The notes below the pieces were generated by a model. That model did not search any database. It had not been told where the DNA came from and saw only the letters and a program-made list of their open reading frames with translations. 64,000 nucleotides of DNA. It comes from Mesorhizobium loti. GTDB lineage: Bacteria; Pseudomonadota; Alphaproteobacteria; Rhizobiales; Rhizobiaceae. How positions within the stretch are numbered: position 1 is the stretch's first letter; each line of letters begins with the position of its first letter. Below, piece by piece: positions 35,455 to 44,298 of the stretch. A program made the position numbers and the translations under genes. Location of the stretch: positions 2,733,001 through 2,797,000 of the forward strand of contig CP050293.1 of the NCBI GenBank assembly GCA_014189435.1. Reading direction: 5' to 3'.

Positions 35455-36348
35455 CTAGCCGTCAAGCCCCCAAAGATCCGGGTTGCGTTTGAAATATTCA
35501 ATCAGCATCTCGGTGAGCACCCGCACTTTCCGCGTAGGATGCTGACCAGGCGGGCGGACGACATACGCGGCTCCCGGAGGCACCGGATAGCGTGTCATGA
35601 TCGGGACCAGCGCACCGGAGGCCACATATTCATGTGTGATGCAATCGGGGAGCCAGGCGATGCCGAGACCTGCCGCCGCCGCAGCGGCAAGCGCCGTGGC
35701 GCTGTCGGCCTTGAACCTGCCCTGCGGCTGGACCGTAACAATCTTGTCGCCATCCATGAACTGCCAGGCTTCCGTTCCCTGCATGAGGGCCTGATGGGTG
35801 ACGAGTTCGTCCGGAGTCTCGGGTGACACGTGCGCTTTGATGTAATCCGGGCTCGCGACAAGCTTTCCATGGATCGGCCCGACGCGCTTCGCGATTAGGT
35901 TTGAGTCCTGAAGGTAGGCGCCCCGGATCGCGCAATCGAAACCCTCTGCGATGAGATCGACGAAGCGATCGCTGTAAGAAGTATGGATGTGAAGCTTCGG
36001 GTGCAGACGCGCCATTTCCGCTAACACGGGGGCGAAATGGGTCGCGCCGAAAGTAAGCGGCATGGCAACCCTCAGGCGGCCGCGCAGCTCACCGGCGGGG
36101 AGGATCGTTTCCCTAGCCGTATCGATCTCGGCGCTGGCTCGGGCCGCATGGTCTCTGAACGTGATGCCCGCTTCTGTGAGCGAGGCGCCGCGGGTCGTTC
36201 GTGCAAGCAGCTGGACGCCAAGTTCCGCTTCAACCCGAAAGAGCCGCCGACTGACGATTGACTTGGAGACGCCTAGGCGCCGCGCGGCGGCCGATACGCC
36301 CCCTGCATCGGCCACTGCGACGAATGTCTGTAGATCTTCGATGTCCAA
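35455..36348 (-). CDS. LysR-family transcription regulator
   Basis: A 297-residue regulator. Residues 1-60 hold the winged helix-turn-helix (DIEDLQTFVAVADAGGVSAA, then RRLGVSKSIVSRRLFRVE), and the rest is the periplasmic-binding-like effector domain of the CrgA/AaeR type. The start is taken as TTG at 36348 because GAGGA lies eight bases before it and the usual LysR start (xDIEDLQTF) falls there; the longer ATG version lacks a ribosome site. It is divergent from the isochorismatase-like gene, which it likely controls. The effector is unknown. Confidence 0.88.
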   Translation of the reverse strand: MDIEDLQTFVAVADAGGVSAAARRLGVSKSIVSRRLFRVEAELGVQLLARTTRGASLTEAGITFRDHAARASAEIDTARETILPAGELRGRLRVAMPLTFGATHFAPVLAEMARLHPKLHIHTSYSDRFVDLIAEGFDCAIRGAYLQDSNLIAKRVGPIHGKLVASPDYIKAHVSPETPDELVTHQALMQGTEAWQFMDGDKIVTVQPQGRFKADSATALAAAAAAGLGIAWLPDCITHEYVASGALVPIMTRYPVPPGAAYVVRPPGQHPTRKVRVLTEMLIEYFKRNPDLWGLDG

Positions 36349-36420
36349 CTCGGCGTTCCTCGTTTCGCGACACAGCTTGCCTGAATATAGCACTACCGCA
36401 TCACCAAGAGGAACAGCAAA

Positions 36421-36434
36421 TTGCTTCCAGGCAA
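36421..36434. promoter_or_regulatory. Possible LysR binding box
   Basis: TTGC and GCAA flank six bases in the divergent intergenic region between the LysR gene and the isochorismatase-like gene. This is a T-N12-A dyad close to the LysR consensus T-N11-A, about 70 bases from both starts. Confidence 0.35.
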
Positions 36435-36502
36435 CGTCGCCCGCCGGCGCATGTCTCCCATGAACCCATTGCCGTCCATCGCGACGGAGAAAGGATGTCT
36501 TT

Positions 36503-37156
36503 ATGACCTTTCGTAACGGCCTTGATTCACTTCTTCGCCCCGAGGATTCGGTCCTCGTTCTGATCGACCACCAGCCTTACCAGCTCGCAAACCTGAACAG
36601 CCACGATCCGCACATGGTGGTCAACAACACGACCGCGCTGGCGAAGCTAGCAAAAGCCTTCAATGTTCCGACCATTCTCACCAGCGTGATCGCGGCGCGC
36701 GGTGGACTTCTCTTTAAGCAGATCACCGAGGTATTTCCGGACCAGGAAGTCATCGATCGCACCTGGGTGAACACCTGGCAGGACGAGAATGTGGTGAACG
36801 TCGTCAAGGCGACCGGCCGCAAGCAGCTGATCATTGCCGGCCTGTGGACCGAGGTCTGCGTCGCAATGCCTGTGATCCAGGCAGCCGGCGAAGGCTGGGA
36901 CGTGACCGTGATCACCGACGCGTCGGGCGGGATTTCGAAGGAGTCTCACGAAGTTGCCATCCAGCGGATGATCGCGGCCGGCGCGAACGTGATGACCGTG
37001 ATGGCGCTCGCTGGCGAATGGCAACGCGATTGGGCGCGCACCGAGCATGTCGAGGAGCTGACCGAGATTCTCATCCAGCATTTCGGCGGCAGCGGCATCG
37101 CGTACCTCTGGGAGCAGCAGCTGCTCAACACGCCGGCGCCGAGCACCGCGGGCTGA
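36503..37156 (+). CDS. Isochorismatase-family hydrolase (YcaC-like)
   Basis: A 217-residue cysteine hydrolase of the isochorismatase-like superfamily. The catalytic Asp is in LVLIDHQPYQ near residue 22, Lys near TGRKQLIIAG and the nucleophilic Cys in GLWTEVCVAMPVIQAA near 118. In YcaC-like proteins this set hydrolyses unknown amides or esters; the substrate here is unclear. The ATG follows GGAGAAAGGA. It is divergent from the LysR gene, which points to regulation by it. Function beyond the family is not claimed. Confidence 0.88.
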   Translation: MTFRNGLDSLLRPEDSVLVLIDHQPYQLANLNSHDPHMVVNNTTALAKLAKAFNVPTILTSVIAARGGLLFKQITEVFPDQEVIDRTWVNTWQDENVVNVVKATGRKQLIIAGLWTEVCVAMPVIQAAGEGWDVTVITDASGGISKESHEVAIQRMIAAGANVMTVMALAGEWQRDWARTEHVEELTEILIQHFGGSGIAYLWEQQLLNTPAPSTAG

Positions 37157-37483
37157 GCTGGATGGGGTGACGAAAGTTTTGAGCGATCCAGCGCCAACAC
37201 GCTGACTGCTTATCGAGCCGCGTCATCCCCGCTCCACAAGACGGCCGCCCATGCCTGAATGCAGGGCGGCCGGCATGATCAACGACCACTTCCTCCAGCC
37301 ATTATCCAGGACAGAGGCTCGGTATCACCGAGGTCGACGACGCATTTGGCTCTTGATCTCGGATACATCGACCTGGAACAGAGGACCTTGCAACCAATCG
37401 ACAACCCGTTCGGCACGAGGTTGTCACCCATGTCTTAGGTACAGACTGGTACCCATGTCTCTGGGTCGGGCACACGTGGCAAA
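37157..37483. other. Gene-free spacer before tRNA-Ser
   Basis: About 325 bases without a gene. It contains a hairpin CGGCCGCCC/GGGCGGCCG (37242-37272) with no T run, and two direct copies of ACCCATGTCT (37426-37435 and 37451-37460), 25 bases apart. Such spaced repeats can be the end of an insertion element, but no transposase is present. Confidence 0.45.
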
Positions 37484-37573
37484 TGGCGGAGGAAGTGGGA
37501 TTCGAACCCACGGTGAGCTTGCACCCACGCCGGTTTTCAAGACCGGTGCCTTAAACCGCTCGGCCATTCCTCC
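37484..37573 (-). tRNA. tRNA-Ser (anticodon TGA)
   Basis: On the minus strand GGAGGAA pairs with TTCCTCC, the anticodon loop is CTTGAAA (anticodon TGA), the long variable arm typical of tRNA-Ser is present, the T-arm holds GGTTCGAATCC and CCA is encoded. It looks functional. An integrase remnant ends 98 bases from its 5' end. Confidence 0.95.
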
Positions 37574-37625
37574 ATTGTGATTTTTCAACCACTTAGGTAG
37601 TGCGCTGCCGGCTGGTCTTAGCCTG

Positions 37626-37644
37626 TTGGCACCGGATTGGCACC
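37626..37644. repeat. Short direct repeat near the integrase remnant
   Basis: TTGGCACC occurs twice, separated by GGA, between the tRNA-Ser and the end of the integrase remnant. It could be an arm-type recombinase site, though no function is shown. Confidence 0.4.
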
Positions 37645-37670
37645 GAAGGCGTTCCCGACTGGTTCGCGCT

Positions 37671-38060
37671 TCATTCCTGTAGTGCGGCATTGAGGGCCGC
37701 GTCAACCACCGCAGCGGCACCTTCCTGCTGTCCTGGTAACAGGTGAGCATAAATGTTCAGCGTGACCGACGGGTTGGCGTGGCCGGCTCGGGCCGACACC
37801 ACATGCACAGGGACGCCGCCGCGCAACAGGTGCGTAATGTGGGTATGCCGGAGCCCATGGAAGGTAACTTGGGGAACGCCCGCGGTTTCGGCTTCTCGAG
37901 CGAACTCCTTCGAGAACGGGCGAGGGGTCCGAATGCGGCCGTCCCATGTCGGGAACGCCAGATCCTTCTCGTCCTTGCCCATGCCAAGCTTCAGGCGGTG
38001 CTCGGCCAGTTCCTTGCGATGCCGTCGCAACTCGACCACGAGCCGCGCGGAGACGTATAG
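37671..38060 (-). pseudogene. Tyrosine recombinase, C-terminal half (split gene)
   Basis: The catalytic C-terminal part of a phage-type integrase: TFHGLRHTHITHLLRGGVPV supplies the His-x-x-Arg box, HANPSVTLNIYAH the second His and the nucleophilic Tyr. It ends naturally. Upstream it begins in mid-domain near VSARLVVELRRHR with no start. Its missing front lies at 39825-40202 on the same strand, where the sequence reaches ARTVA. About 1.8 kb with two genes separates the halves. The ORF could still start from a GTG, but it would lack the first catalytic Arg. Confidence 0.75.
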
Positions 38061-38114
38061 CGCCCATACGATGCTGAACAGCGGGCAAAGGGTGAACGCG
38101 CGCTGGAACGGCGC

Positions 38115-38942
38115 CTAGCGAAATTGTGAGATCAGAAGCCCTTCGAAGTCTTCTAAGCCATGCACTCTGAGAACGCGAACCCCATCAGCATCTGCGTCTG
38201 TTTCGAAGAAGATGACGCCACGCAAAAAACGCTGCAGTCGCTTAACATCCCCATTCGGAGCAGCAACGATCCACAAACCTCCACCGCTGACTCCCCCGTA
38301 TGTCGTTGGGTGGCGTTCAACGTCGATCACTACGCTAAGGATGACAAAGTCATCGATCTCGGCCAATCGCTCCGGTTCCGAGCAGTAGCCAGCGATGGCG
38401 GTAAATCCAGTGCGCTGGGGCGCGCCATCTTCACCGGCGGGAACCTCGACGCGCGTCTCGGCCACGACGCCAGTTGCGATGTATTCCAAAGCTAGACCGT
38501 TCGACGTCAGACCCTTTATCTCTCGTTCGCGGTCTAAATTGTAAAAGGAGCAGCCCCGCGCGTGCATGGCGTTCAACGCGTCCGTGTCGAAAATCTGAAG
38601 GAAGCCTAAGTCAGGAACCACAGCGCCGGACACCCAGCCCGGGGCATAAACCTTCTTGGTCAGTCCTGCGTCGATCTTTGCCTGCTGAAAGCTGTCTTGT
38701 CTGTTGAATGTCAAATATCCCAGCTTCCCTGTGTCGGGCAGATCGTCGAGCACATGCGCTGCGGTCAGCACACCGAATTTATCGCCTGGCATCCTCACCA
38801 AAGTGCCGGAACCAAGGGAGTGATGCTCGCGTGCAATTTCGTTGTTGTGATCTCTGATCGAGATAAAGCCAATCAACGATGTCGTTGCCAAGACGGCAAA
38901 TGGATCGTCCGATGCATCGGGCAAGCTGAAAGGTTCTTCCAT
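38115..38942 (-). CDS. Trypsin-like serine protease, cargo in a split integrase
   Basis: A 275-residue protein with a trypsin-like fold. The candidate triad is H63 (in VLTAAHVLDD), D111 (in VVPDLGFLQI) and S219 (in YGGVSGGGLWI, the GxSGG signature). There is no signal peptide, so it is likely cytosolic, unusual for trypsin-like bacterial proteases of the DegP kind. The start is uncertain: ATGs at 38942 and 38954 both lack a clear ribosome site. It sits within the gap of a broken integrase beside a pentapeptide-repeat gene, suggesting accessory cargo, perhaps for stress or phage defence; that is inference. Confidence 0.65.
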   Translation of the reverse strand: MEEPFSLPDASDDPFAVLATTSLIGFISIRDHNNEIAREHHSLGSGTLVRMPGDKFGVLTAAHVLDDLPDTGKLGYLTFNRQDSFQQAKIDAGLTKKVYAPGWVSGAVVPDLGFLQIFDTDALNAMHARGCSFYNLDREREIKGLTSNGLALEYIATGVVAETRVEVPAGEDGAPQRTGFTAIAGYCSEPERLAEIDDFVILSVVIDVERHPTTYGGVSGGGLWIVAAPNGDVKRLQRFLRGVIFFETDADADGVRVLRVHGLEDFEGLLISQFR

Positions 38943-39025
38943 CGTCCGAACCATTACGCGCAAGCTTCGCCCCCGCAAGGGCGCGCTTGACGATTTCAGC
39001 CCCCGGCAGCGACACGGCGCCGAGC

Positions 39026-39736
39026 CTATGGCTCGCTACAGGGCCAGTCTTCAGGCCTCGTCAAGCCAGAAGGCAACTCGGTCCGGGCGTCTCCGCAAGC
39101 CATGTTGAGCTGCCACTGGGATAGACCCGCCGAATTGGAAAGATCGAGGCCTTCGATACGGGTCAGAAAGAAAAAAGCGCGGTCAAAGTCTATCGGCGCG
39201 GTGAACGTCGCTCCTCGGAAGTCCGCCCGCGCGAGATTGGCAAACGAAAAGCGGCTGCCGCTGATATCGGCGCCATTGAACTGCGCTCGCCCCAATTCCG
39301 CCTTTGTGAAATCAACATTGGTCAGATTGGCGTCCTGGAAATTCGAGCGCTGCACTTCCGCGCTCGTAAACACAGCGCCCTGCGCGTCCATATGGCTGAA
39401 GTCGGTCCTGTAGGCCTCGATTTTGTCGAACCGGGCGCCTTTGGCGGTCGAGTCGGCCAGGGAAGCACGCACAAGCGTTGCCTTCTCAAAATTTGCCGCA
39501 AGGAGATTGCTGTTCCTGAGGTCGGTCGAAGTGAAATCAACACCGATCAGGTTCGACCCGCTCAGGTCCTGTCCTTTTAGGATGAGAAGCTTTTTGTCAC
39601 AGTCCTGCCAATTGACGCCAGGCGTCGCGGCTGCGTCGCAATTTTGAGCGGCAGTGGCATTCTGCCAAGCAAATACAATGCAAACCGCTAGAACCAAGCC
39701 GGATGTGCCGTAAGCTCTGGTTCGTCTCAAAGTCAT
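39026..39736 (-). CDS. Exported pentapeptide-repeat protein
   Basis: A 236-residue protein. Residues 1-30 form a signal peptide (ending NATAAQNC). The central part (about 55-190) is a run of pentapeptide repeats of A(D/N)Lxx type: LSGSNLIGVDFTSTDLRNSN, then LRNSNLLAANFEKATLVRAS, and so on to NLARADFRGATF. Such repeats build a right-handed beta-helix, used for DNA mimicry in gyrase inhibitors or for binding on the cell surface. Cysteines at the mature N-terminus and near the C-terminus may pair. It lies 84 bases upstream of the protease gene on the same strand. Confidence 0.8.
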   Translation of the reverse strand: MTLRRTRAYGTSGLVLAVCIVFAWQNATAAQNCDAAATPGVNWQDCDKKLLILKGQDLSGSNLIGVDFTSTDLRNSNLLAANFEKATLVRASLADSTAKGARFDKIEAYRTDFSHMDAQGAVFTSAEVQRSNFQDANLTNVDFTKAELGRAQFNGADISGSRFSFANLARADFRGATFTAPIDFDRAFFFLTRIEGLDLSNSAGLSQWQLNMACGDARTELPSGLTRPEDWPCSEP

Positions 39737-39824
39737 TGTTGCTGGACCTCTGCTCCTCGCCGACAATCAACCTTACCACATCTGCTGACACTCGAAAGCG
39801 ACAGCATTTTCCCGCCAATCCCGC

Positions 39825-40202
39825 CTAGTCCCCACAGCCAAATGAAAAGCCCGCCACGGTGCGCGCCCGCCCTGACTTCGGCTCCTTGTACTTCACGCTG
39901 TCGTTGGTCTGCTCCGCGCTTTCCTCGATCGACATCTGCCGGCGATTGTCTCCAAGCTCCAGGTGGCGCCAGCGAAGGGCAAGGATTTCGCCGCGACGCA
40001 AACCGCACGTCACTGCCAGCAGGATCGGGATAAACATCCGCGTCGGCCGAAGGGTCTCAAGCAACGTGGCCGTCTGGCTGACGTCGTAGGCGAGCATCTT
40101 TTGTCGTTCGATCTTGGGCGCGGTTGTTTCAATGCAGGATTGCGAGACAGCCTCCCCCACGTCACGGCCTGGCCGAGCGCTTTGACCAGTCCAGTGGCTC
40201 AA
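39825..40202 (-). pseudogene. Tyrosine recombinase, central part (split gene)
   Basis: Carries the first catalytic Arg in VTCGLRRGEILALRWRHL and continues to KEPKSGRARTVA, where homology stops; the frame then runs out as GFSFGCGD. The C-terminal half is at 37671-38060. The N-terminal SAM-like domain is mostly gone, so a further frame change or deletion has occurred upstream. It is not a working integrase. Confidence 0.7.
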
Positions 40203-40221
40203 ACAGCATTGTCATTTGGGG

Positions 40222-40398
40222 CTATCGATCTTGTATGGCGGCCTCGACCAGACGTCGAATCCTGCCGGACCGCTCAATGTTTTCGGCCACCATCTTTTCC
40301 GTGCGTTCAATCGCGAGCTCGGCCCGTTCGATGCGCTGCTTGGCATTGGCGACATCGGACGCCATCCCGATTCCGTGGGGTTTGATGGTGTTCATCAT
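40222..40398 (-). CDS. Small coiled-coil ORF
   Basis: A frame of about 58 residues with heptad-like charge spacing (NAKQRIERAELAIERTEKMV, then RIRRLVEAAIQDR), consistent with a short coiled coil. No clear ribosome site was seen before the ATG pair at 40395-40398. It could be a small island protein of unknown role or the tail of a decayed gene. Confidence 0.4.
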   Translation of the reverse strand: MMNTIKPHGIGMASDVANAKQRIERAELAIERTEKMVAENIERSGRIRRLVEAAIQDR

Positions 40399-40978
40399 GA
40401 GCTTCAAACATATGGCGGGCGGAATCGTTCCTTGATGTCGGGCGAAGCGGGTGCCGCGTGACCGATCCGCTCGACATCCTCGCCGATCATCTGCAAGGCC
40501 TCGCCGACCAGAGAAAGCACTCAGAACAGCCAGCGAACGACTTGCTACGCTTTTTGCAACGCAACGCTACGGGATGAGACGGGGCATTGTCGCACAATAG
40601 GCGCCCGTGGGTGGCGTAACGCCTTGACAGACAAGGACTTAGCAGTCGCGGTCCACTGCTCTAGTGTGCCCGACAAAGACCTGTCAACCGGCAGACAGTG
40701 CCCGGGAGAAGCGAAGCCAAGGCGCTCTGTGGCCGGAGCCACTACATGAGCCTCGCGCAGAAGAACGACAAGCGGTGACTTTTCAGGGTGCTCCGCACGG
40801 CGGCGACGTCACAATCTTGCCTGGTTCCGGCCACAATCGGTTAATACCGTGATAAACAATTCCTGCGCACAAAGGATCGGGGTTTTAGGCGTCGTTAGCA
40901 TTTGTCGGGTGAGTGTTTTGGCTCCTCTGATGGTTGAACGCGGCGCCTTGAGTTGAGACTGAAGGGGACATCAGGAAA
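40399..40978. other. Mostly gene-free region upstream of rlpA
   Basis: About 580 bases. The only open frame with some appeal is GTG 40458 to 40577 (39 residues, DPLDILADHLQGLADQRK...), which lacks a ribosome site and is weakly supported. The stretch before rlpA (40860-40970) holds its promoter, but no consensus could be fixed. The region marks the right edge of the accessory patch. Confidence 0.4.
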
Positions 40979-42211
40979 ATGCAGGCTGTGACGCACCCGC
41001 GTCTTCGTCGCGCTGCTACAGTCGCGTTGTTGGCCGTGTCGGCCGCCTTGCTGGCGGCTTGCGCGTCGCAGCCTGAGCCCAAAGCGATGGTCTACAAGAA
41101 GACCCGCTCCAAGGAATACTTCGCCGAATCCGAATATGGCGTGAAGGCAAGCCCGCGTGTGTTCTCCCAGAACGGCCGCATCCAGCGTGGCGGCGGCAGG
41201 GATCAGCTCGGCAAGCCCTATCAGGTCCGCGGCAAGTGGTATTACCCGAAGGAAGACAAGCGCTACGCCAAGGTCGGCCTGGCCTCCTGGTATGGCGATG
41301 CCTTCCACGGCCGGCTTACCGCCAATGGCGAAGTCTACGACATGACCCATCTGACGGCTGCGCACCCGACCATGCCGCTGCCAAGCTATGCCCGCGTCAC
41401 CAATCTCAAGACCGGCAGTTCGGTCATCGTTCGCGTCAACGATCGCGGCCCGTATCACGAGGGCCGCATCATCGATGTGTCGGAGCGCGCCGCGCAAATG
41501 CTTGACTATGCCAACATCGGCACCGCTCAAGTGAAGGTCGAGTATGTCGGCCGCGCACCGCTCGACGGCGATGACGACCAGTATCTGATGGCCTCCTACC
41601 ACCCCGGCAACAGGGCACCGGATCCGTCGGACGGGCTGCCGACCGGCGTCATGGTCGCCATGAACGGGCCGTCGCCAAGCCTGCCTGCCGGCACCGCTGC
41701 CGTGCCGTTTCCGGGTCAGTTGACCGATTCAGGCTCGGTCCAGCCGGTGATGTCGGCGCAATCGCCCGCCTTTGGCGATCTGGCGTTGCCCGATTTCGGC
41801 CCGATCGTACCGGAGCGCCCGGAAATCGGTCTGCCGCGGCAATCACCGTTTGCGGTGGCCTCGCTGTCCTATGCGGACGAGCGGGTGGAACGCGCCTCCA
41901 ATGCCCTTGCCGCGCTGGGTGGCGATGGCATGTCGCCTGCCGACGTGCTCCAATCGTGGAAGCGGCAGCCGCCACCGGCCGGTCTATCCACCGACTACGT
42001 CGCGGCTGGTTCGTTCGAGGATGCAGCGGAGGCCAGGCGCATCGCCGCTCAGCTTGCCGCGTATGGCAAGATCGAGATCCAGCGTTCGGAACTCGATGGC
42101 AAGGATTGGTATTCGGTCAATCTCTATCCCGATGGCCACCGCAATCTGGATGATTTGCTGCAGGCAGCCTGGTCGCACGGCGCGCCCGATGCACTGGCTG
42201 TGCGCAACTGA
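40979..42211 (+). CDS. rlpA: Septal lytic transglycosylase RlpA-like lipoprotein
   Basis: A 410-residue outer-membrane lipoprotein. The lipobox LLAAC places the modified Cys at residue 28. A double-psi beta-barrel domain follows (ASWYGDAFHGRLTANGEVYD from about 102, with VNDRGPYHEGRIIDVSERAA near 157), the RlpA catalytic domain that cleaves naked glycan strands. A Pro/Ser-rich linker leads to a C-terminal SPOR domain (about 338-410) that binds denuded peptidoglycan at the septum. The start has AGGAAA upstream. It is followed by the DacA-like gene, and both act on the cell wall. Confidence 0.9.
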   Translation: MQAVTHPRLRRAATVALLAVSAALLAACASQPEPKAMVYKKTRSKEYFAESEYGVKASPRVFSQNGRIQRGGGRDQLGKPYQVRGKWYYPKEDKRYAKVGLASWYGDAFHGRLTANGEVYDMTHLTAAHPTMPLPSYARVTNLKTGSSVIVRVNDRGPYHEGRIIDVSERAAQMLDYANIGTAQVKVEYVGRAPLDGDDDQYLMASYHPGNRAPDPSDGLPTGVMVAMNGPSPSLPAGTAAVPFPGQLTDSGSVQPVMSAQSPAFGDLALPDFGPIVPERPEIGLPRQSPFAVASLSYADERVERASNALAALGGDGMSPADVLQSWKRQPPPAGLSTDYVAAGSFEDAAEARRIAAQLAAYGKIEIQRSELDGKDWYSVNLYPDGHRNLDDLLQAAWSHGAPDALAVRN

Positions 42212-42314
42212 GCGCAAGCCGGGTCGGATTTCCGCTGCGCGGTTGATCCGCCGCGGGAAAAGCCTGATACTTTTCGCGGGCTTGCCGGCCGTGCCGGCCA
42301 ACGGGTCGAATATC

Positions 42315-43481
42315 ATGCAATTGCGCTTGCTCCCGCCTCTCGCCGGGCTTCTGGTTTTTGGCCTGCTGCTGTTGTCCCAGGCTCCAGCCCGTGCGCAGCT
42401 TTTCGAGACCAAGGCCGCGCAGGTCTTCATGATCGACGCCGAGACCGGTACGGTGCTGTTTTCGAAGGATGCCGACAAGCCGATACAGCCGGCCTCGATG
42501 GCCAAGCTGATGACCATGGAGGTGGTGTTCGACGCCATCAAGGCCGGCCGCCTGAAGCTCGACGATACGTTCGTGGTCAGCGAAAACGCCTGGCGCAAGG
42601 GCGGCGCGCCTTCGGGAACATCGACGATGTTTGCCAAGCTCAAATCATCGATGCGGCTCGATGACCTGATCCAGGGCGTGACCGTGCAGGCGGCCAATGA
42701 CGGCTGCATCGTCATCGCCGAAGGCATGTCCGGATCCGAAGAAAATTTTGCCGCGCAGATGACCGAACGCGCCCGCCAGATCGGTCTCAAGACCTCGACT
42801 TTCGTCAATTCGACCGGCCTGCCGGCGGATGGGCAGCAGACGACCGTGCGCGAGCTTGCGCAGCTTGCTGTGCACCTGTGGCGCGATTATCCGGATTTCT
42901 ATCGCTATTACAGCCAGAAGGATTTTACCTGGAACAAGATCTCGCAGAGGAACCGCAATCCGCTGCTGGCGATGGACATCGGCGCCGACGGCCTGGCGGT
43001 CGGCGCGAGCGAGGCGTCGGGTTTCGGCATCGTCGGTTCGGTCAGCCACAACGGCACGCGGGTGATCGCGGCGATGAGCGGACTGGCCAACGACAAGGAG
43101 CGCGCCGAGGAGGCGCGAAAGCTGCTCGACTGGGGCGTCCGCTCCTTCGAGAAGACCGAGATCTTCGCCAAGGACGAAGTGGTCGGCGAGGCCCAGGTTT
43201 TCGGCGGCGCGAAATCCGGCGTGACGTTGAAGGCCAAGGGCCCGATAGACATCTTCCTGCCGATCACCAACCGCGACAAGCTGACGGCCAGGATCGTCTA
43301 CAACGGCCCCATTGCTGCACCGGTGGAGGAGGGGCAGCCGGTGGGGGCGCTGCGCGTCTGGATCGGCGACACGCTGAGCCAGGAGACGCCGCTTTTCGCC
43401 GCCGAATCGATCGGCGTCGGCACGCTGCCGCAGCGCGCGCTCGATGCCGTCAAGGAACTGGCGATCGGCTGGCTGCGCTGA
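42315..43481 (+). CDS. D-alanyl-D-alanine carboxypeptidase family protein with altered motifs
   Basis: A 388-residue exported protein of the DacA/PBP5 type. The signal peptide spans residues 1-27. The acylation motif SxxK is intact (S61-M-A-K64), but the second motif reads AAN at 126-128 where family members have SxN, and the third reads AVG at 228-230 where KTG is expected. A C-terminal PBP5 domain follows. Two of the three active-site motifs are thus changed, so penicillin-binding and carboxypeptidase activity may be weak or lost. It follows rlpA by about 100 bases and precedes tmk. Confidence 0.85.
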   Translation: MQLRLLPPLAGLLVFGLLLLSQAPARAQLFETKAAQVFMIDAETGTVLFSKDADKPIQPASMAKLMTMEVVFDAIKAGRLKLDDTFVVSENAWRKGGAPSGTSTMFAKLKSSMRLDDLIQGVTVQAANDGCIVIAEGMSGSEENFAAQMTERARQIGLKTSTFVNSTGLPADGQQTTVRELAQLAVHLWRDYPDFYRYYSQKDFTWNKISQRNRNPLLAMDIGADGLAVGASEASGFGIVGSVSHNGTRVIAAMSGLANDKERAEEARKLLDWGVRSFEKTEIFAKDEVVGEAQVFGGAKSGVTLKAKGPIDIFLPITNRDKLTARIVYNGPIAAPVEEGQPVGALRVWIGDTLSQETPLFAAESIGVGTLPQRALDAVKELAIGWLR

Positions 43482-43529
43482 TGCATGTCGCTCAAAAGTG
43501 GCCCCGGTTTTGGCGGGAACGACATGCAT
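43481..43529. repeat. Short palindromic intergenic repeat
   Basis: ATGCATGTCG and CGACATGCAT form 10-base perfect arms around 29 bases that hold a second, weaker palindrome (AAAAGTGGCC/GGTTTT). The first base overlaps the stop of the DacA-like gene. It looks like one of the dispersed rhizobial intergenic repeats and may fold in the transcript. Confidence 0.55.
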
Positions 43530-43623
43530 AAAAGCAAAAAATCGATGGCATGGACGTTTTCCCGAACGCGGACTATCTAGAGCGCTACATCAATCCACTC
43601 ATCTAAGGATAAAGGCCTCTCGA

Positions 43624-44298
43624 TTGGCGCGCGGATTTTTCATCACCTTCGAGGGCGGCGAAGGAGCAGGCAAGTCGACGCAGATCGAGCGGCTGGCCAG
43701 GAAGATGCGCGCCAAGAAATATGATGTCCTCCTTACCCGTGAACCGGGCGGCTCGCCGGGCGCCGAAGCGGTCCGGCACGTGCTGCTTTCGGGTGCCGCC
43801 GAACCGTTCGGGCCGAAGATGGAAGCGCTGCTTTTCGCCGCCGCGCGGTCCGACCATGTCGAGCAGGTCATCCGGCCGGCGGTCGAGCGTGGCTCCGTCG
43901 TGCTTTGCGACCGCTTCCTCGATTCCTCGCGCGTCTACCAGGGCGTCACCGGCGGTATCGACCCGGTGTTCATGGATACGCTGGAGCAGGTCGCCATCAA
44001 CGGCATGATGCCGGACATGACGCTGATCTTCGACATCGACCCGGCGGAAGGCCTGAGGCGCGCAACGCTGCGGCGCGGTGCGGACGCAGACGCCGACCGC
44101 TTCGAAAAGGAGACGCTGGCGATCCACCAGGCCCGCCGCGAGGCGTTTCTGGCGATTGCGGCGACCGAGCCGGAACGCTGTATCGTGGTCGATGCCGCCG
44201 CCGATCCCGATGCGGTCGAGAATGTCGTCACCGCGGCCGTGTTCGCGGCGCTGGAGGCAAGAACGCCGGCGCGCGACAGGCAGGCGACACCGGCATGA
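43624..44298 (+). CDS. tmk: Thymidylate kinase
   Basis: Phosphorylates dTMP to dTDP for DNA synthesis. The 224-residue protein starts [19 protein letters not shown] with the P-loop at residues 11-18, then the DRF-type motif [13 protein letters not shown] and a lid with arginines near 150. The start is a TTG at 43624, with AAGGATAAAGG upstream; the frame is open further upstream, but this is where family members begin. Its stop overlaps the ATG of holB as ATGA, so the two are coupled. Confidence 0.93.
   Translation: MARGFFITFEGGEGAGKSTQIERLARKMRAKKYDVLLTREPGGSPGAEAVRHVLLSGAAEPFGPKMEALLFAAARSDHVEQVIRPAVERGSVVLCDRFLDSSRVYQGVTGGIDPVFMDTLEQVAINGMMPDMTLIFDIDPAEGLRRATLRRGADADADRFEKETLAIHQARREAFLAIAATEPERCIVVDAAADPDAVENVVTAAVFAALEARTPARDRQATPA

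Noticed and set aside
37484..37573. tRNA-Ser 3' end as the attachment site of the adjacent integrase
   Set aside because: The integrase lies on the 5' side of the tRNA, not downstream of its 3' end, and no second copy of the 3' end was seen in the window. The link is proximity only.
40458..40577. 39-residue ORF before rlpA
   Set aside because: GTG start, no ribosome site and no recognisable domain. Noted only in the spacer entry.
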